DNA of 64,000 bases, from NCBI GenBank assembly GCA_013407085.1, contig JACCGJ010008692.1, positions 49,605 to 113,604 on the forward strand, read 5' to 3'. The notes under the pieces were generated by a model. The model saw only the letters and a list, made by a program, of their open reading frames with translations, was not told the origin of the DNA and did no database searches. This document shows, piece by piece, positions 8,641-20,960 of the stretch (its first letter is position 1; the number at the start of each line of letters is the position of its first letter). This DNA is from Atriophallophorus winterbourni (taxonomy: Eukaryota; Platyhelminthes; Trematoda; Plagiorchiida; Microphallidae). The position numbers and the translations under genes are program-made.

Positions 8641-11600
8641 TGTAATCCATAATTGTTTTGAATGTTTGTGAATGCGTGAACGTCATTTATTGACCGATTG
8701 GCTTGATTTTTTCATACGCGAAATAACTAGGGGTCTAGCTTCCCTTTAATGTTTATCCGCTGCACAACGGGACGCTAGAATTTAGATATATCACCCCATC
8801 CACCTTTTTGAGCACATTCTTATCAGAATGTGTCACCTTAACCACCGCAGCGTGAGGTCGTTCCATGTATGGTTCTACTTGCGTTATAATTTCTACTTTA
8901 TGGAGTTAACGCTATGGCTTGTATCTAGCACTTTTCAGCTAAAGCTGAATGTTGGATCAGTGATTGATTTTCACTGGAATCGCGTGGCTGCCTACCGATT
9001 CGCACTTTGTGTTCGTTTATTTCATTATTGAGTTTTCTACCAAGCAACCCTTGCAGTTGATTTTACATACGCAATTTATCGCGCAGTCTGTGCAATGAGA
9101 GAATCGTAAAGAATTTTAAACTTGTAGACATCAAAAGCATGCATACTCAGCAAACATAACATGTGTTATTCCTGAAGAGTTAGGTGGGAGTGTTATCCAC
9201 GGTGAGCAGTAGGCTCCATCAATGGTTTGAACATGCTCATTTTCTTCTCGTGTCACGCAGAGCTTTCTGGCGTCATTAAATAAAAGTAGTTATATAGTTG
9301 AGAACGTAATCTTTCTGCTGAGTCTGCCTTCTAGAATAATTGCGTTATTTATAGATAGCTGTAAAATATATTGTTAGCCAGTCCCCCACATCGCGCTCTA
9401 TCTGCAGCGTTAGTGCATCGCAGTATGTCGGATGGATTATGGTCAAAAACTGTGTGACCTCAGAGAAGAGGTATCACATTCATAAATTTCGAATTATACT
9501 ACTAATAGAGAGAATTAATTCATACGAAAATGATATTGTTTCTGTAGCGTTTCTCTTGATTCGTCTTCTGTAGCAAAACTAACAATACGTTCTCAATGTT
9601 CCAACAACATATAGGCATTTTTACCAAGAAAGATAGCTTTATCGACATAGTGCATGTGAATGATACAAAGATGTGCCAAAATTGAACCCTTTAACAGTGC
9701 TTGATTCAGTATAGCAGAGTCCGATATAACGAAAAACCATGAATTGATTTTATTTACATGATAATTCACGAATTCCTTCACTGTGAATACAACGCTGAGC
9801 CCCGATTGAGTTTGACTAAAATTGATTTGTTTTGCCTGAAGGATGTTTAGGATCACCCATATGAAAGTCTTATGTCTCGAAAGCAGATATGGTTTTCTCA
9901 AACGATACTCTAATGAAAATCAATGAAGTATTCAATCATTTGCTCTTGATAACGCTTATACAGCTCCATCGTAATACACAAGGTGAATACTTGGTCTATA
10001 CACGGTATTACGGACGGATTTAATTTTGGTTGCATCATGTATGCCTAGGAAACCCAAGAATGGTTTTAGCTGCACGTTGCAAACACCTTAACAATTGTCC
10101 CAACGCAGTTCATTCAGCGGTATTCAGGGTACACAGCTTCATCTTTACGATTAAGCGAAGGCAACACGTTGGAGATAATGCATTTTAACAGAAAACGTCA
10201 GTCTACTCGATAAAACACATCAGTTCGCGCACTTGAGAAAATCAAGTATCTTCACCCTATTTATAATGCTTAATTAGCTCAGATTGCGACTTACCGTTTT
10301 TATTTGCCGTAACACACTTAAAGTCTATCCTCGATGTAATTTAACTGCATAACTGGTCATTGTGTACGCTACATAAGTGCTCAACACGCTAGCTACACAT
10401 AAATGGACTTGACGATCATGTGTTTTGATGAGTCTCCGAGGTTCGGGCTAAAATGTGCTGCAAACAGTTGCGTCGTGAACTATACAAAACAATTTTACAG
10501 TGTTCCCTAAACTTGTTATCGATAAAGAATATTTAACTCTGTATGCCACTGCAAACAACGTGTATGGTGTAATACTTCATCGGTTGCGCTAACCAGAACT
10601 CCTTTTCGAAAGTACAACCACACTATCGAGCGTTAACATCACGTAACAATTCTTGAAATTTTGTTGATAACTAGCTGTAAAAAAGGATATTGTGGAGAGC
10701 ATTTGTTAGATGTCCCTAAATTAAACGATGCAAATGACTATAAAATGTTAGAAAACTCTATTTTGTGTCTAATCATGAGTAAACCTCGAATATAAGCACT
10801 GCATATTAAAGAAAATGTTAGTGCTAGTAGGTTTCGAGACGTGCAAAATTTAATTCCAAAAATTAGTGTTTGGATTTATTAAACGTAGTCAATGGGGATA
10901 TCACGTTTGAGGTGTTGTAGTTCAGCAGATGCCAAATCTTTTAGTATCAGTATCCTCGGGATCGTTTGAGATCCCGACAATCTAATAAAATTCGGTTTGC
11001 TAATCTGTAATCGTTGAATAGGTTTGATTGGGTCACGTAAAATGCATTTGCTTGAAAAAATCGAAAACAATCACATCAAATGTTTGCTTGAAATATTGTA
11101 TTATACTGTAATACGTTAAATAGTCGTATTATAAGCTAAGATTCGATATGAAACGCTGGATACCCTTTAATTTTTACCCCGCAGGACTTGTGAAATGAGG
11201 GTTTTATTGCCTGAATCACCCCCCTAAAACTATCTTCATAATAAAATACCAGTTACCGTTATGAACACATCCATGTAACATTGATAATGGAAAATGACAA
11301 TTTGAAACGATGAACTTGGTTTCTTTTTGTGTATTGACCAAAGCGTAACCGACTGGAATTAGGAAATTGACTGAAGTTGTATCATTCTCTTGTGGCAAAC
11401 TGATCAAAGGCAAACTAACTTTCCAGTTCACCAATTTTTCTAGTTTGTGGTTTGATATTCGAAGGCTAGCGAGTTACATTTTTAATTAAATTGACCATAA
11501 CTTGTTCAACCAGTTTTGCGTTTGATTAAAAGGTGGAGGTCACAATTGATGGCAAAATGTTTCGCGTTATGGAAGCACGAGATTAGCTTCACAAGGCTTA

Positions 11601-11930
11601 GTACTCTGTCCAAGTGATATGTCAAATTTATCAGAGGGAAATTGTTATCACTGTCGTTGTGAGAATTTTGGATGAAGATAAACTCTATAGAGGTTTGCTC
11701 TAGTTTGCATGCAGAGTAAATTAGCTGATGGAGCGGTTGTCTTTAAATTCGGCAAGTGAAAAATATTGCAGGTTTACAAACACATCACATTTCACTACAC
11801 ACTTAGTATTCGATACTGAATTGGACTGCATCGGAGACATATTCACGACTAGGGTAAGGTAGAGTTATGTTATCTATTATGTGGTGTCAATTTATATATT
11901 CATTCGAATAAAGCAACAAAGTTCCAAGTT
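8641..11930. other. Unrecognised stretch with weak minus-strand exon candidates
   Basis: No repeat family was recognised. One minus-strand open segment could be an exon: 11,243-11,438, with an acceptor CTAG then KLVNWKVSLPLISLPQEN and a GTAACT donor. A second, 10,879-11,070, ends in a stop. A third lies near 9,593-9,845. None gives a family match, and phases were not reconciled. Confidence 0.3.
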
Positions 11931-11934
11931 AGAT

Positions 11935-12060
11935 AAACCCTGACCTTGTTTACCATTCTTCCACTGTTTCAAGCGCATACGGATCCTGATCCTATTGTCT
12001 CTACCTGTTAAGTGCAAACAGCACGAAACCGGTCATGGCGTGTGTGTGTGTGTGATGGAA
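11935..12060 (+). repeat. HHR-B repeat fragment with dead hammerhead core
   Basis: Plus strand: ACTGTTTCAAGCGCATACGG, then CTACCTGTTAAGTGCAAACA, then GCACGAAACCGGTCATGG. Stem II (GTGC/GCAC), the GAAA box and the ACCGGT palindrome are intact, but the CTGATGA box reads CTGTTAA. A (GT)n run of about 16 bp follows. It aligns with the units at 31.8-32.5 kb. Confidence 0.75.
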
Positions 12061-15000
12061 ATGAATACAAATGAGCTTTCTCTTAACTCGTGTAGTTTAC
12101 TACATTTCATGCAGCGAATTTCAAATGCAACAGACGTACTAAATAAAAATACATGTGGTACTTCTCATTTTGATTGTGGGATATAAAGACTACAACGGAA
12201 AACTTGGATTTGGTTGAGTATTCAAAGTCGGAATAACTTGGTCAGGGGGTGGGGAGCAAAATCTTTGTTTATTTTTAAAATAAGATGGCCTTGCATTCTC
12301 TGCTGTGTAAAGGTTATTCCATCAATAATTTCGTAAATAATGACAACACCACACATATTCTTAACGTTTAAATCATGCTATTTTTCGCATTTAATAATTC
12401 GTCGATTTGATTTAAAAATGTTTCGCTCATTCCATTTTCACTAGATTGCGTACACAATTGGATTGAAGTCCGGGCTATTATCAGAATATGATGAACTTAC
12501 TTGCACTGGTATAACGCTAAGTTTAACAGATGTCCCCGCGTTACCTGAGTTCGTTGCTGCCATTTTGTTGACTTTCAGTGTTCCAGCAAAAGCTCCCCAT
12601 CCATGCGTTTTCTCAATAAGTGGAAAGGTGTTTTCAATTACAAATACGTGGAGCTTCACCGAATTACGTTATTTTGTTTGCACGGACACATACTGCCCTG
12701 GATCGACGAAGCTGCACACTAAATCAGAACGAGGTTTCCGTGAATACAAGTATGCGCTTCATATATTTGTACAAAACCAGAATTCGATGTAACTATTGTG
12801 AAGCTGAAATGAAAGAAGAAGTCCAACGACGAAAGGCTTCAGGTAATATGTCAGATTTGTCAGATTTGTCGTTAAACTTGAATATATCTGTCTCTAAACG
12901 CCTATATTTGTTGAATCGTTGCAATTAACGAGAAGCAAGATTTCTACTGTTAAGCGGACAAACGTAAGAAAAATATCTAAAATATACTCTGCGCCATGTG
13001 AAAATTCTGCGTGACTGTAGATAATAAAATGACAGATAATTACAATTAAAAAATATGAAGATTGATTTGTATGCTTAATTATACGATTTCAAGTATCAAT
13101 TGTGTCGACTGATTAACAGATGAAAACAACCGAAATCGTATTCAAAAGCCATCAGGAATACTTTGGACCGAGTTCTTCTAAACGGCGCCGTAAAACGAGG
13201 CAACTTCTATACAGAATGCCTCCGGAAAATCTAAATAAACAGGATGTCCTTATTAATTGCGCACATAATCAATATTCGTTGACTTTGGTGAAAGTCACCC
13301 GATATGCACTCAAGTTGTTCTAGCCGCGAAGTAGGTACATTCTCTGAAAAGCGGCAACATTTAGAAATTAAAAACAGTTTGACAACCGTTGAACTTTAAT
13401 CAATTCGGCAATGCGTTTCAAACATTTTCAGAGGTGAGGGTAGACCAATTACTTCGAACTTACAACTTGATTTTTACCGATAACAAAATATGGTTTTCGG
13501 CATCGACATTAAATACGATGTCGATTTGTTAACTATTTTTAATCCGGATATACATTACAAAAGACTCGTCGTGGCTTGAGTAATTTAGAAATCAAATTTT
13601 TTATTGTTTGCCCAAATTCTTTGCTTTCTTTGAAAAACAATCGGTTGGAACTAATATTCAACTGTTGTCCAGTTGAAACAATAGGCTTCACAACCGAAAA
13701 ATTCTCACCAACATTACCCGAGACAGCGCCGGCATATAAAGTTGGCTTACCTTGCCGGTGAAAGATTAATATCGTAAGCATTGATGAAGATCATTGACAA
13801 ACTACGTGTAAATTCGTATAAATTGAAGCCACATTGCAGAGGAAATTAGGAAACGTTTTTGGTTGCGACCATGCACAAGAACCCAAGCTGTCGGGTAGTT
13901 CAACTTAAGCTGCACTGTGGTAGTTGATTAAATCACATGGAGGCAAAATGTAATCTCATTTACATGTTTAACATTTTAGTATAGTGATTTTAGTACACTG
14001 TAGGGAGGCCCTCGAATGCGAGTCAATTTAAAGTTAACCAAAGCACTCAGTTCAGACAGGGTAGGAAAAGTCAGTTTGCCATGTTTTGTGCAATCAAAAT
14101 CATCATACCTTATTTTTAAGCAATATGAAGGGTCAGAAATACCACGGGAGATTTAATTTCTGCGGGAGATTTTGGAAAGGGCAAACATTTCATTGGTGCC
14201 AGACATTTTGGGTAATATTTGCACTTTGGTGCATTGGATGAACTGACAACCTTTCAGAGATATTATTGTTTATATTCCGATAACTCCATTTGAACGAAAC
14301 TATACTAAACTGCAATGCTCGGCTTTTTATAAATCAATCAGCCTCATCATTTAACTACTTCATGTGCCACGGCACGTAGTCGTCACTACTTGTATGCAGT
14401 ACAGTTTGAAGCCATGCTTAAAGTGAGTTCACACTTTACCGTCACTTGTGTTTTAGCGCATTTTGTAGTGTTCAAGTTTAGCACATATTCATCGCGGGAA
14501 GATTTCATTAGAAGTTCGAATACTTTCTCACAGTACAACATACTACACCTCATAATTTCAGTCTATCAGCGCACATTTACCCCATTTACATCAATTCGAA
14601 AGGGCAATTGATTACAACATTGTCTAGCTTTCACGATATATGCAGTCCCGTTGACGGTGCTTTTTTCCTACTCTTATGTAAAACCTTAATGAACGCTAAA
14701 TTTGTGATGGAGGTATTCTTTCTTTCACTTAACAAAATTAGAAATCGGAGACGTCAACATTTATGAGCTCATTTTGAATAGGATGTAACGTATGTTTGAC
14801 TTTTTACCACGAAAACATACTGTACCGAGACACAAGTTTCAAGATTCATCAGTCCCAATATGTTACTCCCAATGTGCTAAACTACTTTCGTGTAAAATCA
14901 AATCACATTGGATTAGGAATCCGATCCTATAACAATTCACAATCAGTTGCGATATGTTAATTTGACCGCCTAGTCTGAATTTTAGACCCTTAATGTAGCC

Positions 15001-15498
15001 CTTAATGAACAAAACCGTAAAACGTAAAACCGACTAATATTTGAAGCCTTTATTTCACGATGCTACTCGTTTTATTGTAGAAAAACAGTTATTGACTTAG
15101 GGATGAGTGGCCCTGTAGTTTTTGAATTGCATTCCAATTAAAAGACTATTAACGACTTGGCATCAAAAACCGACTCTCCTACATTTCCACATCTTGATGA
15201 TAGTCTAGTATTCAACCTTATATTAGAAATTATAATAGTGATAATCCTACAAAAGTGAGTGAGTCAGTGTTGAACCGATTTTAAACCTCATAGATTGAGT
15301 TCAAAGAAGTGAAACGCAATTACTTGAATTTCTCATGAATCGTTTTCAATATTCTCTGTGAGTTTACCATAACAGTAATATGGGATACCAAAACAAATGA
15401 TTTAATTCGCTTCCAATGTGTTACTTGTTTAGCAAATTCATACATTTGTGATTAGATGCGACCACAGGTTAGCATTTTAACTTCATTTTGTTTCACAG
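12061..15498. other. Unrecognised stretch
   Basis: Several ORFs overlap on both strands at 12.44-12.93 kb and 13.1-13.8 kb, some with splice-like borders (for example a GTAAGT donor at about 12,500 on minus). I could not decide the strand or recognise a product, so none is called. Confidence 0.4.
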
Positions 15499-15603
15499 AG
15501 ATGATGGAATTTATGCTCTACCCGGATGAAAAATTTCAAAAGGCTGATGCGGTTAATGAAACGGTGAATCCAATACAACGGTGTGTTGTCTGTTATATTA
15601 AGG
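15499..15603 (+). CDS. Possible internal exon of an unidentified plus-strand gene
   Basis: A pyrimidine-rich acceptor (TTTTGTTTCACAG) precedes a 105-bp open segment, and a strong donor (AAGG|GTGAGT) follows it. The length is a multiple of three, with phase 1 on both sides if the frame reads MMEFMLYPDEKFQKADAVNE then NPIQRCVVCYIK. No family is recognised, and no neighbouring exon was joined with confidence. Confidence 0.3.
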
Positions 15604-16230
15604 GTGAGTCCAGTTAAATTGGAGAACCTAGTATTTATGCATAATTCACCACGAAGATCTTATCTTGAAGCGATTTTACAACGAATAGAAAATCGTGCAT
15701 TTCCTAATTATCTCCAAAGAATTATGCTTAAGCAAGTCATAACGTTGAAACGCGTCCTCTTGTCCTAAATGCATACAACGTAAAATGTTGCAACATTCAG
15801 AGTTGTCTAACCCTGGTTTTGAGAGTAAATATATGAAGTTTCACTTTGTTATCTACGCAAGTTTTTAAAAAATAATAATCGTATAATTTTAATATGCAAA
15901 ATCTGAAATTAACGGGAATTGATTAACGCATTAAACTGCACGATTATCTCCGGAAAGAAATTACTAAATTTGATGCCAGTCCATAAAATCCAAATAATTG
16001 TTATTGAGTGCTCACACGAGAGGAATAGAGCCCGTGAGAAAGTTCAGCCCTAACAATTGATGTTACTTATAATATCTACAGGGCACTGACTGATTTAATA
16101 GTTCGGCCGCCGAACTAATATGTTTCCTAGTACAAAGGAATTTGCAAAGTTTTGTAGCTACGCATTAGTTGCGCTGAATATTTAAGTTTCATGTTTGCTA
16201 TCTGTACCTGACCGAGATTGTTGTATAATA
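15604..16230. other. Unrecognised stretch
   Basis: AT-rich, with no ORF, repeat or RNA gene recognised. Confidence 0.5.
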
Positions 16231-17397
16231 TTATCTAAAAAATATCGCGACTGGAAATAATAAGTAATGGAGCAAATACACTTTGTTGTTGGCCTCCCTC
16301 GTTTGATGTCGACCATGGATGTACATCAAAATCGCATGAATTGTCGATGCTGAATATCTTCTCAAATGACGAAACAGTCCGATTCGGGAGGAACAGTATC
16401 TCCCGCAGCGCTCGATAGACAGTACTCGATCGGTCGGCATCAGTTGCACTCGGCAGCGCAATCTGCGTTCAGCAGTCAAGAGCAGTATTTACTCATCCCG
16501 TTATTCGAGACGTCGTCATGAAATACCGGGAGCATGGACTGTACCTTCCAGGTTCCCGGTTTCAGAGCGAATCTGTGTTGGTTAGAAATTTGTTTCGCTG
16601 GTGCGGAGAAATACAGTCTGCTTGTCGGTTGATTCCTAATCCCCATGCACCCTATGAGGATAGCAGACCGTGGCGAGACGCTATCTTATTGACTGGGCGC
16701 TGTCCAGCTTGAGGCGTCCAATGAGACCTGAAAATCTCTCCCACAGTCGGAAGCAATTTCAGGCACTAAACTCTGCGCCATTCAAGCCATAGATTTTAAC
16801 AGGTATCTACTGCTTCCCGTGTTATTACCAATAGAATCGGAATGGAGTGTCCTCTCGATTGCTGCGTTGAGATGTACACCTGGGTAATTCAATATGGAGA
16901 ACTAGTTGTTGCCCATGCAGCAAGTGCTCCCTCTCCACGGCATCACTGGAACCAAAGGAACAGGTAGGCTGATACGTTTGGACAACGATGTCGTAGCAGG
17001 AGTTAGAAGGACGAGTTTGAATACAACATCGAACGGCCTAACGGGACCCTGGCTCCGGATCTTTCCTTGAGGTTGATTCCAGAAGCCTTTTCCATGATTG
17101 GAAGTAGCCACAAGGCAGTGTAGGTTTGATATAAGGGTTTTCCTTCTTGCATGGACCGCTTTCATTGACTTCCAAGCTCCATCTGCCAAAGGAAACTGGT
17201 TTTGAGGCGCATTTGCCCTTTCTCCTGTCAGTAGAAGCAGTTCCGCCGGGTCACACAGGACCACGCGTGCAGGCCAGGAGCTGAACTTGGTTGTTAGAGG
17301 ATATATGCCTCTATATGCTATATATATGCCACTATATATATATGCCATTAGAGCACTTTAGGTGTTGGGAGCTCATCCCCAAAACCGCTCCGGCCGG
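16231..17397 (-). mobile_element. LINE C copy with internal deletion
   Basis: On minus the element starts like the copies at 58,410 (minus) and 61,435 (plus), with a GCGGTTTTGGGGATGAG-type 5' end. About 840 bp of shared 5' region follow (SSWPARVVLCDPAELLLLTG, also present at 61.5 kb). It then jumps to the C-terminal zinc finger ERCGRYCSSRIGLFRHLRRY at about 16,400. The endonuclease and RT domains are absent. Such C-terminal C-x2-C...H-x3-5-H fingers are known at the end of some APE-type LINE proteins. The copy is non-functional as an autonomous element. Confidence 0.7.
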
Positions 17398-17519
17398 GAC
17401 AATCTTGGAACCAAATACACTTTACTTGTTATTATTACCAAGACACTGAAACTACTTATGAGTAGTTAATATCAATATCATATTTCACCTAGATGCAGAA
17501 ATAAAGCAGCAGTTATACA

Positions 17520-17640
17520 ATCGACTGGAATATGTTTGGAACCGATCGTGTATTCATAATACAAAGCTTCTGTGTCAGAAGTAAAAGGTTACCCAAAAAC
17601 TACTCTAACCGATTGCACTCAGATTTCTTTGCAGCAGTTA
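17520..17640. repeat. PLE terminal remnants joined head to head
   Basis: The left part (GGAATATGTTTGGAACCGAT and GTGTATTCATAATACAAAG) is the outer PLE end in minus orientation, as at 46,965-47,010. It joins at about 17,565 to a plus-oriented hammerhead piece (CTTCTGTGTCAGAAG then TAAAAGGTTACCC). The CTGACGA box is lost at the junction. This is another inverted arrangement of PLE ends, like 47-48.9 kb. Confidence 0.65.
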
Positions 17641-18107
17641 TCCGTTCTAAAAACAACTTGTGCGAAATTGTGCCAAAAATTTCACAATCCTAACGGTAGC
17701 CGATTTTATTTCTAGAACCATATCTCAATAATATAAATGATAAAATGGCACTAACGTGGATTGATTTCAACATCTGAGCCAACGGTTTGGTATCTCTACG
17801 GTAACATGTTCTCCTGTAGGGTTCTTCGAATGGCTGGAAAGGAAAAAAATAATGCATTAATTTGGAATACTTTATGTACCGCTAAGAATTCCATATGCAG
17901 TTTCTGAAAGTTCGAAGATCGAATAATATGTACAAGGGGTTAGAAACAGAATTAAGTATTTTGTATGCGAGAATCAGATCACATCGCATTCTCCTCTGTG
18001 CAAGTATCCTCAGCTCCAGTCGTCTGAGTCTAAAAGCCTAAAAGACATGGGTCGTAGAAGGTAGACATGTGGTTGAGATATTTACGTTAATAAGTGATTT
18101 ATATGAA

Positions 18108-18215
18108 CAAAGTTATACTTGAATGCCCCTGTTACATAGGGTTCGCACGGCGGGGGGTGTAAGCAACATATTACTTTGATTTATATGAAATTTATAAAAA
18201 TTCTTGTTAAGCATT
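18108..18215. repeat. HHR-A repeat remnant
   Basis: Degenerate matches to HHR-A: CTTGAATGCCCCTGTTACAT then AGGGTTCGCAC, then GTGTAAGCAACATATTACTTT, then TTCTTGTTAAGCATTCGATC. No hammerhead core is left. Confidence 0.45.
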
Positions 18216-20194
18216 CGATCGGTAGACATGTCGTGGTAAGTAAATATTAGTCGATAATTTCGGAACCATAATTTCTTCTCATCACCACCGCTACCACCAC
18301 GATTCCTTGCCTGCATTCACGACCTTGTCGAAATTGGGTGAAGCAGTCAATGTTAGTTAGATTTTGATCAATTTCAGAATATCGAAAGGTTTCTTAAAAC
18401 ATAACAATTCGACAATTAAAATATATGGATTATACATTCGAAACGAAAGAATATAGCATTTAAATTTAAAATTTGTAGCAAAAAATAACATACAAAATGT
18501 TCGGAAGCATCAAAATATATCTTGGTCCAATTTCCGAATTTTCACTGTAACACAAAGACTCGTATGATCAGCAAAAATTTGCAAAATAATCAATGAATTT
18601 TTAAAAATAATCCAGAGCACATTGCTCCATCAGCTCATGAATGAAGCAGCCAGATTTGAACCGCGCATTTTCTTTATATTAATCAAGACGTCGAGGTGAA
18701 ATTGGTATGGAGAATTAGGAATGTTTATGTGAATACAACGATTTTTTGAATTATTTATATCAGGCAATAATTGACAGAAGATGTAGCAACATCGGATGAT
18801 TTGGGTCCATTTTAAATGCTGATATACAGCTGACAAAATAGTTTGTTTAAATGTTCAGTAAATAAATGAATCACATAAATGGAAAAGTGAACTCATTACA
18901 CCTATTTAACAGGTTATCTTTTAAAATAAGAGCTAATGGATGGCAGAAGTCACGGGTGTCACGATATAAAATACCACATCCATTAAATACCGAAGAAAGT
19001 GCAAGCGTATTTTGGTGCTCACATTCCCGCAAATAAACTGCACAACCGGTTTCTGGTTATTCACCGTTATTAGTTGAAGACAGTGTTTTCGTGTCTAGTG
19101 AGCCCTTAAAGAGTGGAATAGTGAAAAACAATGTTATAATTTGAAGTAAGTGCACATTTTCTTCATCAAAGATATTACTGCTCCGAAAATAACCGCCATG
19201 TGAAGCGCTCTTCTATGGTTCTCAAACAAATGAATCGTTTGGTGAGTTACAGAGATGTCAAATGCCGTGATTACTATGGCACGGCTTACAAACAATAGAC
19301 ACGATCTTTAGACGATGAGAAATATTAATTTGATATATGTAGAGCTCACGGTAATTGAAGTACTCCTCTTAGCTTGGTTCGCATGTTATATCTACTATTA
19401 CAAGGCAATGGTCTGAATATAATGTATATATTTCGATTTATCAAAGTAAAGTGGAGAATCATATATTTCCGCATACGTTTGCATTACGTAATATACAACA
19501 ATGACCTTTCACAGGTATTTTGTTGATATAATCCATATGTACAACCTAATGAATGCAGCGGTACAGCAAATGAGTCAAATATTTGAACTTGCTCCCAGTC
19601 TCCTTGTATGCTATTCCATGGTTAAGCTTCGATAATAAAAGTAGTTGGAAAGTTTCCTATGTTCAGGTCCGATTACTCCGAAATTGCTTCCCATCTTGAA
19701 TGATCACCAGATATGTTACACAAAATTAGATTCATTTATGTAGATTAACACCATGCCAATACCTGTTCACTGATGCTTCCATTAAATGTTACTAATACAT
19801 ATACCCTGGTTTATTCGTAGATTTAGTCTGGATGATATGCGGTGTAAAACGCTGTGATTTTTAGCCACGACCCATAAAAATGTACATTCGGGTGGGGATG
19901 GTAAAAGTATCATAAATATCGTGAAAGATTATTTTAAAACGAAAAACATACTTGTCCTTATTGGCTTCCAGTGATTTTTAAAAAGCGTCCATGGTCCCAA
20001 GTTGTACCAAGCGAGTAGTTAAACTGTTCCAGAATTGCGCAGTGCAGACAGAAAATGCGCATTTGTGGCAGTTTAAACTGCTATACCTTTAAACGGCAAC
20101 TACGCCGTTGTGTGTTATGAGAGAGATGTAAAATATGTCAGCAAGAATGGTTTATTTAATTAAGCACCGTCCAAATGAAGATTAGTGCTCCGCG
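18216..20194. other. Unrecognised AT-rich stretch
   Basis: Nothing supportable as a gene or repeat family was seen. Confidence 0.5.
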
Positions 20195-20361
20195 TTTCAA
20201 AGTGATTCAAAGTTGTAATGGTCTAAAAAGCATTTAGCTTAACAATAACCATAGGATGGAGTTATGAGGTATATACAATAAAAAAGAAGAATAGGAAAAC
20301 TCATGTAGTGTAAATCGTATCAAAGTTTGGGTTGTCTCTCAAGTGTTTGTCCAAATTAGCT

Positions 20362-20960
20362 TTAAAAATATCCAGGTTGGCTGAGTGTGTAATAGTGGAG
20401 GGGGAGGGTGTTCCATGTGAAACTTACACGTACAGCATACGAATATCTTCGACAGTTCAGTCTTGAAGTGGGAATAAGCACTGAAAGTTCATGTTTCCGA
20501 CTGGCACAGGGTGGCGAGCGTGTGAAAAGTTTGGACAAGGGATGGTTAGGGACGTGCATAATATTATACATCAGTATGAGGTCACCTCTTAGTCGACGAC
20601 AGCGAAAGTCGAAAAGATTGAGACTCCTCAAACGTTCTTCATATGGTTTAGCAGCTAGTCCGGGTACAAGCTTTGTGGTTCGGTGGTAAATACGCTGCAG
20701 AAGATTGATGTATTTCTGAATCTAGGGTGACCAAGCCGGAACAGCGTACTCCATCGCTGATCTCAGATAGGTGTTTATGATACGGGGCACCGACTGTCTG
20801 GAGAATCTGCCGAAAATTCGTCTCAATAACGCCAATACTTGTGACGCCCTTTTGTAAGCCGCTTTGCACTGCAGTGAAGTCTTCAGACTTGAACTGGTCC
20901 AAACACCCAAATCCTTCTCTTCAGTTGTCCAGACGAGTTGGTGGGACCCAAGAGTGTAGT
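20362..20960 (-). pseudogene. LINE A ORF2 C-terminal thumb/tail
   Basis: Two further frames complete the ORF2 C-terminus: YKRASQVLALLRRIFGRFSR and YLRSAMEYAVPAWSP, then FDFRCRRLRGDLILMYNIMH, LSKLFTRSP and NCRRYSYAVRVSFTWNTLP. The same order is seen in the copies at 42.3-42.8 kb (plus), 30.9-31.3 kb (minus) and in LINE B. Confidence 0.8.

Noticed and set aside
12463..12928. Plus-strand ORFs with C-x-C-like and KRRR motifs (with 13,120-13,323) loosely recalling the end of a p53-type DNA-binding domain
   Set aside because: The similarity is a few residues spread over different frames, the zinc-ligand spacing does not fit, and an equally good minus-strand ORF overlaps. Not supportable.
16902..17348. 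148-codon minus ORF as a host gene
   Set aside because: It is part of the 5' region of LINE C, with related sequence at 58.0-58.4 kb and 61.5-61.8 kb.
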